This document shows, one piece after another, positions 20,401 to 30,788 of a stretch of DNA of 64,000 bases. This stretch comes from Micractinium sp. NFX-FRZ (lineage: Eukaryota > Chlorophyta > Trebouxiophyceae > Chlorellales > Chlorellaceae), in assembly GCA_029339195.1 (NCBI GenBank), contig JAPTJF010000216.1:1-64000 (forward strand). Reading direction: 5' to 3'. The position numbers and the translations under genes were made by a program. Numbering within the stretch: the stretch's first letter is position 1; every line of letters starts with the position of its first letter. The notes beneath the pieces are model-generated. The model was not told the DNA's origin and did no database searches. It saw only the letters and a list, made by a program, of their open reading frames with translations.

Positions 20401-23400
20401 GCATGTGATCCTGGATGCACTGCTTGGACTGTGCACCCCCACCAGGATCTCTCAGCAGTCCCCCTCGGCAGCAGAGTCATGCTGGCACCCACCACCCCCG
20501 CCACCGCCACCACCGCCGGGGCCTCACCTTGTCCCTGCACTTGCCGTCCTCGGTCGTGCACAGCCCCAGCTTCTCCTTGTGCGTGTCGTCCAGCTGGATG
20601 TGGTACCCCAGGCCTGCGCCACGCCACACCACGCCAGACAGCATGCAGCACAGGTTAGAACGCAACTCAGCCAAGGGCAGCGTGCCCTGATCAGCTGGCC
20701 TGGCCTGACCGCCAGCCCACCCCATGAGCAAGCAGTGGCAGGCAGGCAACAACAAGTGCGCTGGCGGGCAGCAGAAGCGGCGGCAGGCCTGCGGCCTCAC
20801 CAATCTCCACAATCAGCACAGTGGCCTTGATGTTGACCTTCAGGGCGCCCTGGAACTGGTAGATGCTGCACCAGTTGGAGGGCAGGGCGGAGAAGGGAGG
20901 GAGGGCAGGAGCACAGGCGCGGCGGGTGAGGGTCCAGGGAGTGCGGCGCAGGGCGGGGTTTGGGCGGCCCCTCTTGTGTTGGCAGCGTGCTGACAGCCAG
21001 CAAGGCAGCATCGCGGGCGCGTGGGCAAACGTGCACTGCAGCGGTCGGGCCGTGCCAGCAGGCGGGCGGGCACTCACTGTACTTCAGCCTCCAGGCATGC
21101 CTCCATGCCCAGGTACTTCATGATCTTGTCAAACGGCTTCTTGAAGCCTGCAGAGGGTAGGGTACGCATGCAATTCCAGGTGTGGGCATGCACGATGCTG
21201 GCACACGCATATCTACTTCCTACTTCTAGGCCTGGTGGGTGCAATCCTTACTGCCCAGCAAGAGGGCCCGTCGAGATGCAGCAGCTGCCATGTCGGCGCC
21301 GGGCCTGTTCTGAGTGAGCACCCCCCGCCCGCCCGCCTCACCCAGGCACAGGCGCAGCTTGATGCCCGACCGGTTGCCAATCAGCTTGTCCTTGGCCTTG
21401 TCGGTGCGCGTGTCCAGGGTTTCACACACACCGGCGGCCCAGCACACGGGGACCTGCGAGACGAGCGCGGGGAGGAGCGGGGTGCAAGGTGGTGGGCATG
21501 CAGGGGGAGGGGGGTGACTCCTCGTCTCCCGCCATCCTCACCGGCCAGCCAGGCAGCCGGTGCCAGCATGCAGCCGGCCCTGCCCAGCCAGCCCGCAACC
21601 AATGCAGCGAGCCAAGCAAACCAACCAACGAAACTAAAACCAGCCCAAGCCCACCTACCTTGACCTCCTCGGGCAGCAGCGTACTGTAGTCGATCCAAGG
21701 CAGGCACAGCTCCATCTCGGCGGTGGCGGTGGCGGGCAGCGGCCCGATGGACAGCTGGCTTGTGCACGTCATCTTGGGGTAGCACACCGCCTTGCCCGCA
21801 AACATGGCCTGCCAGTAGCTGGGCTCGAACAGCTTCTCCAGGCCCTGGCAGGTGACCTTGTCCTCCTCGGGCAGGCAGCGGTTGACGTCGCGGCAGCCAG
21901 CCGCCTGCGCCAGGCGGCGCGAGCGGTGGCGGGGCGCCGGCTTGGCAACAGCCGCGCCGCCCGCACGCTCCGCGGCCGCCTGCTCGGTCATGCGCCGCAC
22001 CAGTTCCTGGTAATCCTCGTGTCCCTCCACCTGCCGCCGCACCTCCTCCTGCAGCTGGCGCCCAAAGGCCTGCAGCGGGTCCTCTCCGGGCGCCGCCGCC
22101 AGCTCAGCGCCAAACTGGGCGTCAAAGTCCAGCTGCAGCCGGGCCTCGCAGTGCAGCAGGGGCTGCTGCGTGTCGCACATGCAGGCGGAGATGGCGGGGG
22201 GCATGTCGCCGGCGCGGAAGCTGTCGCACTTGGCGGCGCGGTCGGCGGTGCGGTCTGCGGGCGAGGTGGGGCGGGGGCGGAGGTGAGGGTGGGAGGTGAG
22301 GGTGAGGCAAGTATTGCAATGGGAGGAGAGCGGCTCAAGGTCCCACAGGGCAGGCAGGCAGGCAGGCCAGGGCAGGTGGCAGGCAGCGCCGTGTGCAGGC
22401 AGCCAGCATGCGGGGCCGCCCCTCCGTCCACTCACTGCCCTGCCCTTGCAGCAGCCAGCACTGCGTGTGCCCTGCCTGCATGGCGCGACGCAAAGCCACT
22501 GGCCTGGCGTGGCACCCACCTGATTCGTAGGAGGCGGAGTAGCGGGCAAACATGGCATTCCCGCTGCGCTCCCTCAGAAGCGCCAGGCGCCCCTGCTCGC
22601 TGGCCCACAGCCGGCGCAGCGCCAGCTGCGCCGCGTCGTGCGTGGCGGGGGAGGGGGAGGCGGAGTAGGCGCCCGCGGCTGTCGCCACCTCAGCGCTGTC
22701 CCGGGCAAACAGGCGGGCTACGGCCAGGAACTCGACATCGGTGGGGGGCGCCTGGCTGCTGCCGTTGGCAGCCTTGCAGGGTGCCACTATCAGTGCCTGG
22801 CCTGGCGACAGCACATCAATGCCCTGCGGGGTGATGGTTAGGTGGGTCGGTGGGTGGGGGAACGTGGGAAAGGGGAAAGGGAGGACGTGCAGCGGGGTGA
22901 CGGGCGGCAAGGAAGGGCGACGGGGGCGCTGCAAGGCGGTTGTAAGGTTGCAGGATGGCCCTCCGCTCACCCCACCCACCCTGCTGCGCCGCACCACTCC
23001 AACCCTGCTCCACCACTAGTGCGCCCCACCTTGGAGGCCAGGGAGGGGTTGAGTGCCACCAGCTGCTCCACGCTGGTTGAGTGGTTGCTGGCGATGAGCC
23101 ACAGGTACTCGCCCGGCGCCACGGTGTGGGTCTTGCAGTCGCCGGCAGGGATGCACACGCTGGTGCCGGCGGGCAGCGGGAAGGCTCCAGCGGTGAGGTT
23201 GGCGTCCAAGGCAGTCAGCTGCTCCACCGGTAGCTGCAGCTGCTCCGCCAGGTCAGCAGCTGATGTGGCGGGGCGGGCCAGGGACACAGTGACGCCGGCG
23301 GCGGCAGAGCAGCGCTGCTCAAGAGGCGCCAGCGGCGGCTCGGGGTCGAGCTGCTCCGGCGGGCGGGGCAGCGGGGCGACGGGCGGCGTGTCAGGGGGCA

Positions 23401-25272
23401 GGGGGTTGGGCCCCACGCACACGCGCTGGCCGACGGCGAGGTTGGTGCAGTTGCGGAACACCGACGGGTTCATCCACAGGAATTCGTCCAGGCTCAGGGC
23501 ATTAGAGGTGGCCAGCTGGTAGCAGGAGTCTCCCGATGCCACGGCCTGGAACTTCTGGCAGGCCCACTCGGGGTGGTCGGAGGGAGGGCCGGTGGCGGGC
23601 GGTGGCGAGGGCGGGGCGGGGGCCGCGGGCGGCGGGGTGGGCGGCGGGGGCAGGGGGCCCACGCACACGCTGGCGTTGGGCTGGAGGGTGGCGCAGGAGC
23701 GCTCCAGGGCGGGGTTCATGCCCCAAAACTGGTCCATCGTCAGGTTGTGGGCGGTAGCGATCTGCGGCAGGAGCAGCAGGGTTGGGGTTAGGCTTGCGGG
23801 CGGCTGGGGAGGGAGGTGAGTGTTGCTGGCCGCGGTGGGCGACCCAGAGTGCCAGAGCGGTGGGTGTGATGCAGAAGGTCGTGCTGGCTGGCAGCGGTGC
23901 TGCCCAGCGCACCTTGAAGCAGTAGTCGCCGGTCACAACGGTGTAAAACTTCAGGCAGGCCCAGCTGGCAGCGGTGGGGGCCGGTGGCGGCGGGGAGGTA
24001 GTAGCGGTGGGCGGACGGGGGCTTGGCGGGGAGGGCGGGGAGGCAGTAGTGGTGGGCGGGCGGGGGCTAGGGGGCGAGGGCGGGGTGGTGGTTGTGGTGG
24101 GAGGGCGGGGGCTTGGGGGGAAGGTCGAGGGACTGGGAGCGGGTGGGGGTGGCGAGGTGGCAGGGGGCGGAGTGCGGGGCGCAGGGGAAGGTGGAAGAGG
24201 AGGGGAGGAGACGGGCGGCGGGGAGCTGGTAGGCAGCGGTGGGCGGGGCGACGGAGGGCTGGGTGAAGGTGAGGGGGAGGGAGGGCGTGGGGAGGGAGGC
24301 TGGGGAGAGGGAGGCTTGGGGGAGGGAGGGCGTGGGGACGGAGGCTTGGGGGACGGAGGCTTGGGGGAGGGAGGCGGGGGAGGCCGTGGAGAGGGAGGCG
24401 GGGGAGGAGGTGGTGGGGGCGGGGACGGACGGGTGGGCAGGCAGAGCACTTGGTTGGCCCACAGGTTGCTGCAGGCGGCGTTGATGGAGGGGTTGAGTGC
24501 CATCAGCTGCTGCACCGTCACGCCATTCCATTCGGCGATCTGCCAGCACGAGTTGCCGGGCTGCACGGTGGCGTTGCGGCCGGTGGTGCAGGGCGTCGTG
24601 CGGGCCAGGCAGAGCCCCTGGTTGGGCTGCAGGCGCGCGCAGTCGAGGCCCGGGTTGAGGGAGAGGAGGTCGGCGACCTGCATGCCATACTGCTGGGCGA
24701 TGCCCCAGCAGAACTGGCCGGCCACAACGGTATGGACGCGGGTGCAGCCCTGAAAAGAGGGGAGCAGAGCGGTGGGAGGGGGCCATGAGCGTGTGGGCAG
24801 GCTTGGGTGGTGCCGGGTGCTACACAACTCCAGGTGGGGCCGGGAGCGGAGGGCCAGTGGGCCAGAAGCTGCCGCCAGTCTGCCCAGGCCACGCCTGGCA
24901 TACCTGAGGGAGGGGGGCAGGTGCCTGTGCCAAGCAGAGCACTTGGTTGGCCCACAGGTTGCTGCAGGCGGCGTTGATGGAGGGGTTGAATGCCATCAGC
25001 TGCTGCACCGTCAAGCCCCGCGACTGGGCGATCTGCCAGCACGAGTTGCCAGGCTGCACGGTGTAGGTGGGGCTGCATGCTTGACCGCACTGCACGCACG
25101 GTTTAGGGAGGCAAAGGGAGGGGTCATGGTAGCTCCAGGGAGTGACGGCAGGGCCTGCTGTGCATGGCCTGCTTCCTGCGGCGCCGCCACCACGCTGCTG
25201 CGGTGCCGCACTCACCGCCAGGAGTGGCGCGGCCAGCAGGCCCAGCAACAGGAGGAGGGGCGCGGCGCGCAT
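17466..25272 (-). CDS. Secreted multi-LysM GH18 chitinase with unassigned Cys-rich middle region
   Basis: Eighteen exons (minus): 25216..25272, 24904..25089, 23913..24749, 23030..23761, 22520..22823, 21659..22254, 21342..21453, 21078..21147, 20801..20865, 20528..20613, 20134..20306, 19771..19930, 19502..19549, 19083..19288, 18682..18881, 18288..18465, 17757..18088, 17466..17536; 4413 nt, 1470 aa. All 17 junctions are GT-AG and in phase, which supports one gene. Signal peptide MRAAPLLLLLGLLAAPLLA. Five clear LysM domains (~20-80, 82-128, 130-180, 345-395, 415-465; e.g. TVQPGNSCWQIAQSRGLTVQ, NPSINAACSNLWANQVLCL) and two divergent ones to ~620 are spaced by Pro/Ser-rich linkers. Residues ~640-1073 are Cys-containing and unrecognised. 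GH18 spans ~1075-1465: HVNYAFAAI, LVSIGGWSFS, catalytic DGIDVDWE (DxxDxDxE), FINLMTYDYYGG, GVMAWDGEMDDQG. It should bind and cleave chitin-like GlcNAc polymers in the wall or outside the cell. Confidence 0.88.
18597..18648. repeat. (GCCA)n microsatellite in a chitinase intron
   Basis: Tandem AGCC/GCCA units with one interruption, between exons 15 and 16 of the chitinase gene. A similar tract occurs in VTC2 intron 1 at 38176. Confidence 0.9.
20066..20131. repeat. CACAGC/CATCACAGC microsatellite in a chitinase intron
   Basis: Imperfect repeats of CACAGC, CATCACA and CGCAG immediately before the exon 11 donor (minus strand). Related tracts occur at 36825-36885, 47937-48001 and 58672-58785. Confidence 0.85.
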
Positions 25273-25692
25273 GCTGCCGCCCCTTCGTGGGTGTGTGGAG
25301 CCTTTGGACGCAACGAAGCGGCGCGTTTGGAGCGAGGTGACGCAAAGGCTGTGGGCGTGCCCTGCGGGCGGAGGCAGGGAGCGCAGCGGACCATATTCAA
25401 TGCTGGTTGTTTGATCACGACATTCTGCAGATGTGCCCGATGGCTTAGAACACTTCGAACGGCCGCGCCACGCTGGCTGTGGACGGCAGAATGCACGGCA
25501 TCTCACCTGGTAGGCAAATCGCTGTCTGAGGTGGGATGGCTGAAATGAGGACGGATGGCTGAGAAAGGGCGGCTATTATGGCCGCGTTGGTATGACACCT
25601 TCGTGCCAGCTTCACCCGGACACACGCTCCTTCCCAGCAGTTCTCCAACGCGCTTTCAATGGCGGCAGACCGATCGGGCACAGGGAACGGAC

Positions 25693-25895
25693 CTATAAGA
25701 AAGATGATTGGTCATGGTAGCTCCAGGCTTGGAAGGGACGGCAGGTGTGCATGGCGTGCTCCTGCCGCACTGCGCCGCTGCTGTTCCTCCTGGCGTGGCC
25801 AGCAGGCCCAGCAACAGAGGAGGGGAGCAGCGCGCATGCTGCCGCACCTTGGTGGATGTTTGGAGCCTTTGTCTCGGAGCGACCATGCATGCCTG
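25693..25895 (-). pseudogene. Decayed duplicate of the chitinase exon 1 / intron 1 region
   Basis: On the minus strand the segment starting ATGCGCGCTGCTCCCCTCCT aligns with chitinase exon 1 (25216-25272), its upstream side and intron 1 down to GGAGCTACCATGAC (25127-25140 and 25713-25726). Indels break the signal-peptide frame: the true exon reads LLLLLGLLAAPLLA, while the copy drops into other frames. It lies 0.57 kb upstream in the same orientation, and no LysM exons accompany it. A local partial duplication is more likely than a functional paralogue. Confidence 0.75.
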
Positions 25896-26039
25896 TGTCA
25901 GCTGCGGCTGGTGTGGGGGCTTGGTCTGGCCTGCCTACTGCCGCCCGTCCGTCCTTCCTCTGCCTGCCTGCCTGCCGCCCCCAGCACTCTTGCTCCCGCC
26001 CTTCCACCCCATCTCCATTTTGGTGGATAACACATCACC

Positions 26040-26080
26040 ACTTTTATTTTTTTTTAATTAAAATATTCTTTTTATGTACT
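26040..26080. other. AT-rich island with T9 tract
   Basis: About 40 bp of nearly pure A/T (TTTTATTTTTTTTTAATTAA and onward) in otherwise GC-rich DNA, between the decayed chitinase copy and the His-rich gene. Function unknown. Confidence 0.7.
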
Positions 26081-26312
26081 CTTTTCGTCCACAAGCAGAC
26101 CTGCCTCCGCCCGCAGTTTCGACCCTGCCCCCTCGCGCCCTCCCAACCGCCTCCCCCACCCACCGCCGTCCGCGCCATCACCTGCACTGTGTTGCGCTGG
26201 GCCACGAGGTGCAGGCCTGGCCCAGGGCTGGCAGGCAATGTCACGCCTGCACTCTGCATGAGGTGGACAGCACCTTGCACCTCGACTGGCAGCCCGGCAG
26301 GGGCATTCTAGA

Positions 26313-26317
26313 TTACA
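26313..26317 (-). terminator. TGTAA polyadenylation signal of the His-rich gene
   Basis: Minus-strand TGTAA about 105 nt beyond the stop at 26421. Confidence 0.45.
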
Positions 26318-26420
26318 CACGTATGCCACGGGGCGTGCAGGCTACAGATTGGTACAGGTAAGCATGTTCAGCATGCTACGTGGGCCCAGCCGGGCTTGAT
26401 GGTGCGTGCAGGCAACAGCG

Positions 26421-27325
26421 TCAGCCTTGCTTTGGAGCAAGGAAAGGGGGCGGGGAGGCGGTGCTTGCCGGCGGCAGCAGCAGTGGGGAGTGCCCCTTGC
26501 CCTTGTCCAGTGTCACGGCCAGCGCACCCTGGCTGCCATCTTCCTCCAGGCCCACACGGCTGTACCGTGCACCAGCCGCATGCATGCGCCTGCATGCAAG
26601 GGCTGGGGGGAGGGCAGACATTAGCGGTGCTGCTTGGCCGGCTTGGTGTGCTGCTGCCACTCCCTGCGGCAGGGCCCCCGCCAAGCCACCCAGCTATGTG
26701 CCGTGCCGCCCCGGCCCCACGCCCGCCCTGCGTACCTGCGCTGGGTGAGCCAGGCAGCCAGGGCGCCAAAGCCGACGCACAACACGCATGCCAGCAGCAG
26801 CGTTGCGCCGCGCCGCTCGCCCACAGCGTGCTTGAGAGCGTGCTTCATGCTGTGCTTGACATGCCACCAGCCGTGGTGGCCGTGGTGCTGGTGGTGGCGT
26901 TCGTGATGCCCTCCCTTGCCCAACTCGTGGTGGTGGTGGTGGTGGGCTGCCTTGTCGTCATGACGGTGGTGGTGATGAGAATGGGGGCCTTTGTCTTTGT
27001 CGTCACTGCCGCGTGACGGGCCCTGTGGCGGAGCAAGGAGCGTGCGGCAGGAGCCGGGGCGGGGCAGGGTGGGGCGGGGCGGGGCTGCTGCTCAGCTGAG
27101 AGGACTGCGCGTGTCGCACACCGATACGCTTCGATGCCACGCCATTCACAGGGGGCATGCACAGGGGGGAGCGAGCCGCTGTGCGGCATTGGCGGAGCCA
27201 AGCAAGCAAGCAAGCTCGAGGGGTCTCCTCTCCCAGCTCCTCACCTCCTCGTCTTTGTCTGCCTGGCAGCTTGCCGCCAGCAGAAGCAGCCCGAGGAGCA
27301 GCCCCACGACGCGCGAGCGCCTCAT
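26421..27325 (-). CDS. Small His-rich single-pass membrane protein
   Basis: Exons (minus): 27245..27325, 26736..27022, 26421..26589; 537 nt, 178 aa, phases 0 and 2. A signal peptide (MRRSRVVGLLLGLLLLAASC) precedes an acidic DKDEE. A His-rich stretch at ~36-80 follows, with HSHHHH, AHHHHHH and HHERHHQHHGHHGWWH. Next come basic KHSMKHALKHA and one strong TM helix (ATLLLACVLCVGFGALAAWL). The C-terminal ~60 aa include ARYSRVGLEEDGSQG and a Pro-rich end. By topology the His cluster should lie in the lumen or outside the cell, where it could bind Zn, Ni, Cu or Fe; that is inference. I recognise no named family. A minus-strand neighbour of the chitinase gene, with separate transcript signals. Confidence 0.7.
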
Positions 27326-28067
27326 CCTGGCCTCAACACTGGGTGCGTCACGGAAGACTTGGCAGTGCCCACGCACCAGATATGTTCTCGTGACAGCGGT
27401 TGGGCACGAATCAAGCCGGCTTCCAGCACAGCTCTGCTTCCACATCAGATGGTCGCCACCTGTCAGCCGCCAACTGTGCACCGCTCAAACCAGTCTGCTG
27501 CCCGCAGTGCCCATGGATCGCCTGCCTGCTGCCCGGGCTGGCACCACAAAGAAGTGGCAGCGTACCATTCCATTTCAGACCTGCTCATACAACATCCGCC
27601 AGCCTCGCCCTCCCTTCAAGGTCCCGCCCTTTCCGCCCTTCTTGCCGGCACCACCGCTCCTTCACCCAACCACCAACACGGCCCGCCCTCCCAACTCCAG
27701 TTGCTTATGTCAGTCGTTGGACCGGCTCTATCTGTGCAGTATTACACGACATTTTGAATCCCTGTGCAACTTCACCACGCTGGCGATTGTCAGGCCATGG
27801 CCAGGCCCAGTGCCTGCTGCTGCAGTGGTGCTGGTGACATCACCGATGCTGATGCTGGCTCCAACCTGTGCCATTCACCGTAAAGCAGGAGCCCTGCCAA
27901 ACAAGCGAAAAAAACCGTGGCATCCCAGCCCGCCGCTCATGTGAGGCACCAGCCAGTGTCATCTGCTGCTGGCAGCTGGCAGGCTTGGGGTCACTGTCCA
28001 ACGGTAATGTACCTGCCAAGGCGGGCCACCCTAGCCGCCTTGTCCACTTGGAGGGGGCTGCTCCTGC
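27326..28067. other. Spacer: His-rich gene promoter and DUF3455-like 3' UTR
   Basis: No gene seen. A minus-strand TGTAA at 27742-27746 fits the end of the DUF3455-like transcript. The remaining ~415 bp should hold the promoter of the His-rich gene. Confidence 0.5.
27742..27746 (-). terminator. TGTAA polyadenylation signal of the DUF3455-like gene
   Basis: Minus-strand TGTAA about 320 nt after the stop at 28068. Confidence 0.4.
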
Positions 28068-30788
28068 TCAAGCGCAGGTGTAGCAGGTGTACACGGCTGC
28101 ACCGTGGGGCCAACGATGCAGGGTGTGAAGTGGGGCAGCAGCAGGGCCTAACTCTGTAGCTGGTGCTCTGTTGCCAGGCTGCAGACTGGCGGCGCTAGTG
28201 CACCCCCCGCAGTACTGGTGGCCCCCCCGACACACGCTGCACGGCATCCCGGCAGGCCACTGGCCCGCATGGCACTGGTGGAGGCACTCGCAGGCCCGGC
28301 CCCGCACTGCGCTTTTCACCTGTGTAGGGGATGGTGACCTCGCCGCCCTCCGGTGTGCTGCCGCAGTCTGCGGGCGTGGCCCCTGCATCCACGGGGGGGG
28401 GCGCTGGGCGAGCGGTGCTCAGCAATAACATGATCATCATCATCATCAGCAGCAGCAGCAGTGCAGCAGCAGGGGCAGCAGCGGCGGCGCTGGCGGCCGA
28501 GGGAATGGTGGCAGCAGCAGCAGCGGCCGCGGCGGCGGCGCCAACGGAAGTGCTATGTTGCAGGTATGACTGCCGGCGGTAAAAGGCCCACCTCCGGTGG
28601 TGCTGGTGCGGGTCATGTAGTCGCAGGCTTGGGCGCCGCTGGACAGCTGCACAGGGCAGGCAGGAGCAGCAGTAACAGAACAGGAGCAGTAGCACATGTC
28701 AGTTGCTGGACAGCAGCCCAGCCAGCAAAGCGTGCCGGCAACCGCATCATGAGCAACGAAACCGGGCACAAGGGACTGTGTCTGCTGGCGCAGCCTGCGG
28801 GTCCGCAGGGCGCTGGCAGCACCTGGTTTGCCACGGCCATACCACAGGCTGCGAAGCTGCCAGGCTGGGCCGGTTAAGCTGCCCCTTCCGTGGCCAGGCT
28901 TAACCCCTGCGGCCAGCCTGCTGCCGCTGCAGCTGCATCCGCCCCACCCCACCTTTGCGACCGGCCAGCGAGCGCTGGCGAGTGCACCGCCGACGCCCGG
29001 TGTGGTGGCATTCTTCAGGGTGTCCATGCTGGCGTGGCAGGCAGGGCAGGGAGGGAGGGAGGAAAGGAGGGGGTGGACAGGTAGGGGCAGCACCCAGCAG
29101 AGCACCAGCAGCGGTGGCGGCAGCAGCGGGCATGCTAGCAGGTGCCCGCTTCTTCAGGCCCACCACCCAGTAGCCATTAGCAGCAGCAGAGGCAGCAACA
29201 GGAGGCAGCGGCGCCAGCAGCAGGCAGGCCATCCGTGGACCACATTGCACTGGGGCGGTCCAGAGGCCTCCCTCTGACCCACCACCACCTTATCCCAATG
29301 CCAGCGGCAGCGGCAGCGGCAGAGCAGCTCCCAGCACTCAGCAGAGCAGCAAAGCAGCGGCGGCAGCAAACTCACTAGTAGGTGCCCGCCTTGTCCAGGG
29401 CCACCACCCAGTAGCCAACCAGGCCGGCCATCTCGCCTGCCTGTGGCATGGTGTAGTATCCCGTCCTGCAGGAGGGAAGGAGGAGTCGACAGGCAGTTGG
29501 GGCGCAGCACGTGGCCCCCTCCAGGGCCCTGGACAGGGGGGATACGAGGGGAAGGGCGCCCTGTTGGTTCAGGCTTGGTGTAGCGGCAGTACAATGCACC
29601 CCTGCACCAGGAAAGGGGGTCGCGCGTTACAAACTGGAGGGCAGGTCCAGGCAGGGCACCTCACTTTGCTCCTGGTTTGGTTCAGCCACGGGAGGGGGGG
29701 AGGGTGAGTGACGAAAATGATGAAGCAACATTCAGGAGATGGCGCATGGGCCACAGAAAGGATTCGCAGGCCAGCCGGCCGTGCATGGGCGATCCGGCCC
29801 GCCACGAGCCTGCTGCGTGCGCAGGGGCACCGCGAGTACCGGTGGCCGGCAGCCGGCAGGAGTGCTGCTTGACGGCACTTGCGGGGCAAGAGGCAGCAGT
29901 GGGAGCGGCGGATTCCGACCACCGCCAGAAGCACGGCCCACACACGCCAGACAGCGCACCATTGCAAGAGCAAGAGCGGCAGCGCGGCAGCAGTGCCGCA
30001 CCCGTCGGCGGCGCTGCACTCGTCTATTCTTTGAATGCGCACCATGTGCAAGGAAATAAGGGGGCAGGGCGCGCAGCTCACCCGGTGTCGTTGCCCGAGA
30101 AGGTTGCGACAGCGCCATCAAACACCAGCTTCCCGGCCATGCAGGTCCAGTTGCGGGTGCCGCTGGCTGCAGGGCAGGGAGCGGCAGGGAGCGGCAGGGC
30201 AGGTGAGGCAGCGGGGGCACGCGCTTGTGGCACAGACTCCCCGGCACACATGCCGGCATGGTGGAGGCACAGGCGGGCGGAAGCACCTACAACCCGCACT
30301 TGTGACAGGCATGGCCTGCCAGCCCAAACGAATTACCATATCTCGGCTGGAAGGCACCCATTCACCCACCTGAGGCCTGCCAGGTCATCATAGAGCCCAT
30401 GGGCGGCTCCACACTGTTGCCGGGCGCGGCAGGACAGCCCGACAGGTCAGCATCTTGCAGGGCGCCTGCGGGCGGGCCAGCACAGAAACGCCTTGATTCA
30501 ATGACCAAGATCTGAGAACCCAGCGAATGTTCACGGAAGCTGAGCCTGAAGCTGCAGTACCAGGTCCGGCCAGATGCCAAGGGAGCCTTCATAGGGAGCC
30601 TTGGACGGTTGACTTGCACCCAAACTCCAGCCCAAACCCAAACAAGAGTGCTGCGGGATTGCGGTTTGTGCACGCACTACAGACAGTCCGAGGCACTCAC
30701 CCTGCAGCAGAGTGCGTCCAAGGGCACACTCCAGGGCCAGGGCCAGCCCGAGGCAGGAGGCCAGCAGCAGCGCGTGGGAGGTCTTCAT
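28068..30788 (-). CDS. Small secreted DUF3455-like protein
   Basis: Exons (minus): 30701..30788, 30370..30465, 30082..30166, 29376..29465, 28592..28638, 28320..28382, 28068..28096; 498 nt, 165 aa, all phases consistent. Signal peptide MKTSHALLLASCLGLALA. The mature part has TWQASASGTRNWTCMAGKLV, then GLVGYWVVALDKAGTYG, DYMTRTSTTGG and GGEVTIPYTAVYTCY. These resemble the conserved strings of DUF3455 proteins: a YTC-type strand, a WLLL-type strand, YxQRxNTxGG, and VPYTADYxFY. DUF3455 proteins are often secreted and of unknown biochemical role. It is shorter than usual, with the middle glycine-histidine segment reduced. Exon 4 runs into a TAG if intron 4 is not spliced. The exon 5 acceptor (CTGTCCAG) was chosen because it alone keeps frame. 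Exons are tiny and introns long, so transcript evidence would be welcome. Confidence 0.6.
29118..29176 (-). repeat. Intronic degenerate copy of DUF3455-like exon 4 edge
   Basis: The string CACCACCCAGTAGCCA with flanking GCAGGTGCCCGC and GCGGCAGCAGC parallels 29358-29418, the 3' edge of exon 4 and its donor. In the copy a base is missing and the GTGAGT donor is lost, so it is unlikely to splice like the original. Confidence 0.7.

Larger units (their letters stand above)
25273..26420. other. Spacer upstream of the chitinase gene
   Basis: Contains the chitinase promoter and 5' UTR, a decayed duplicate of the chitinase 5' end (25693-25895), a sharp AT-rich island (26040-26080) and the 3' UTR of the His-rich protein gene. 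No intact gene seen. Confidence 0.6.

Noticed and set aside
17466..25272. Two separate genes (LysM protein and GH18 chitinase)
   Set aside because: Every intron between them is GT-AG with matching phase, and no internal poly(A) signal or start context was evident.
29375..29377. TAG as the true stop of a 119-aa secreted protein
   Set aside because: It overlaps a good GTGAGT donor, and downstream exons join in phase to supply the DUF3455-type C-terminal half.
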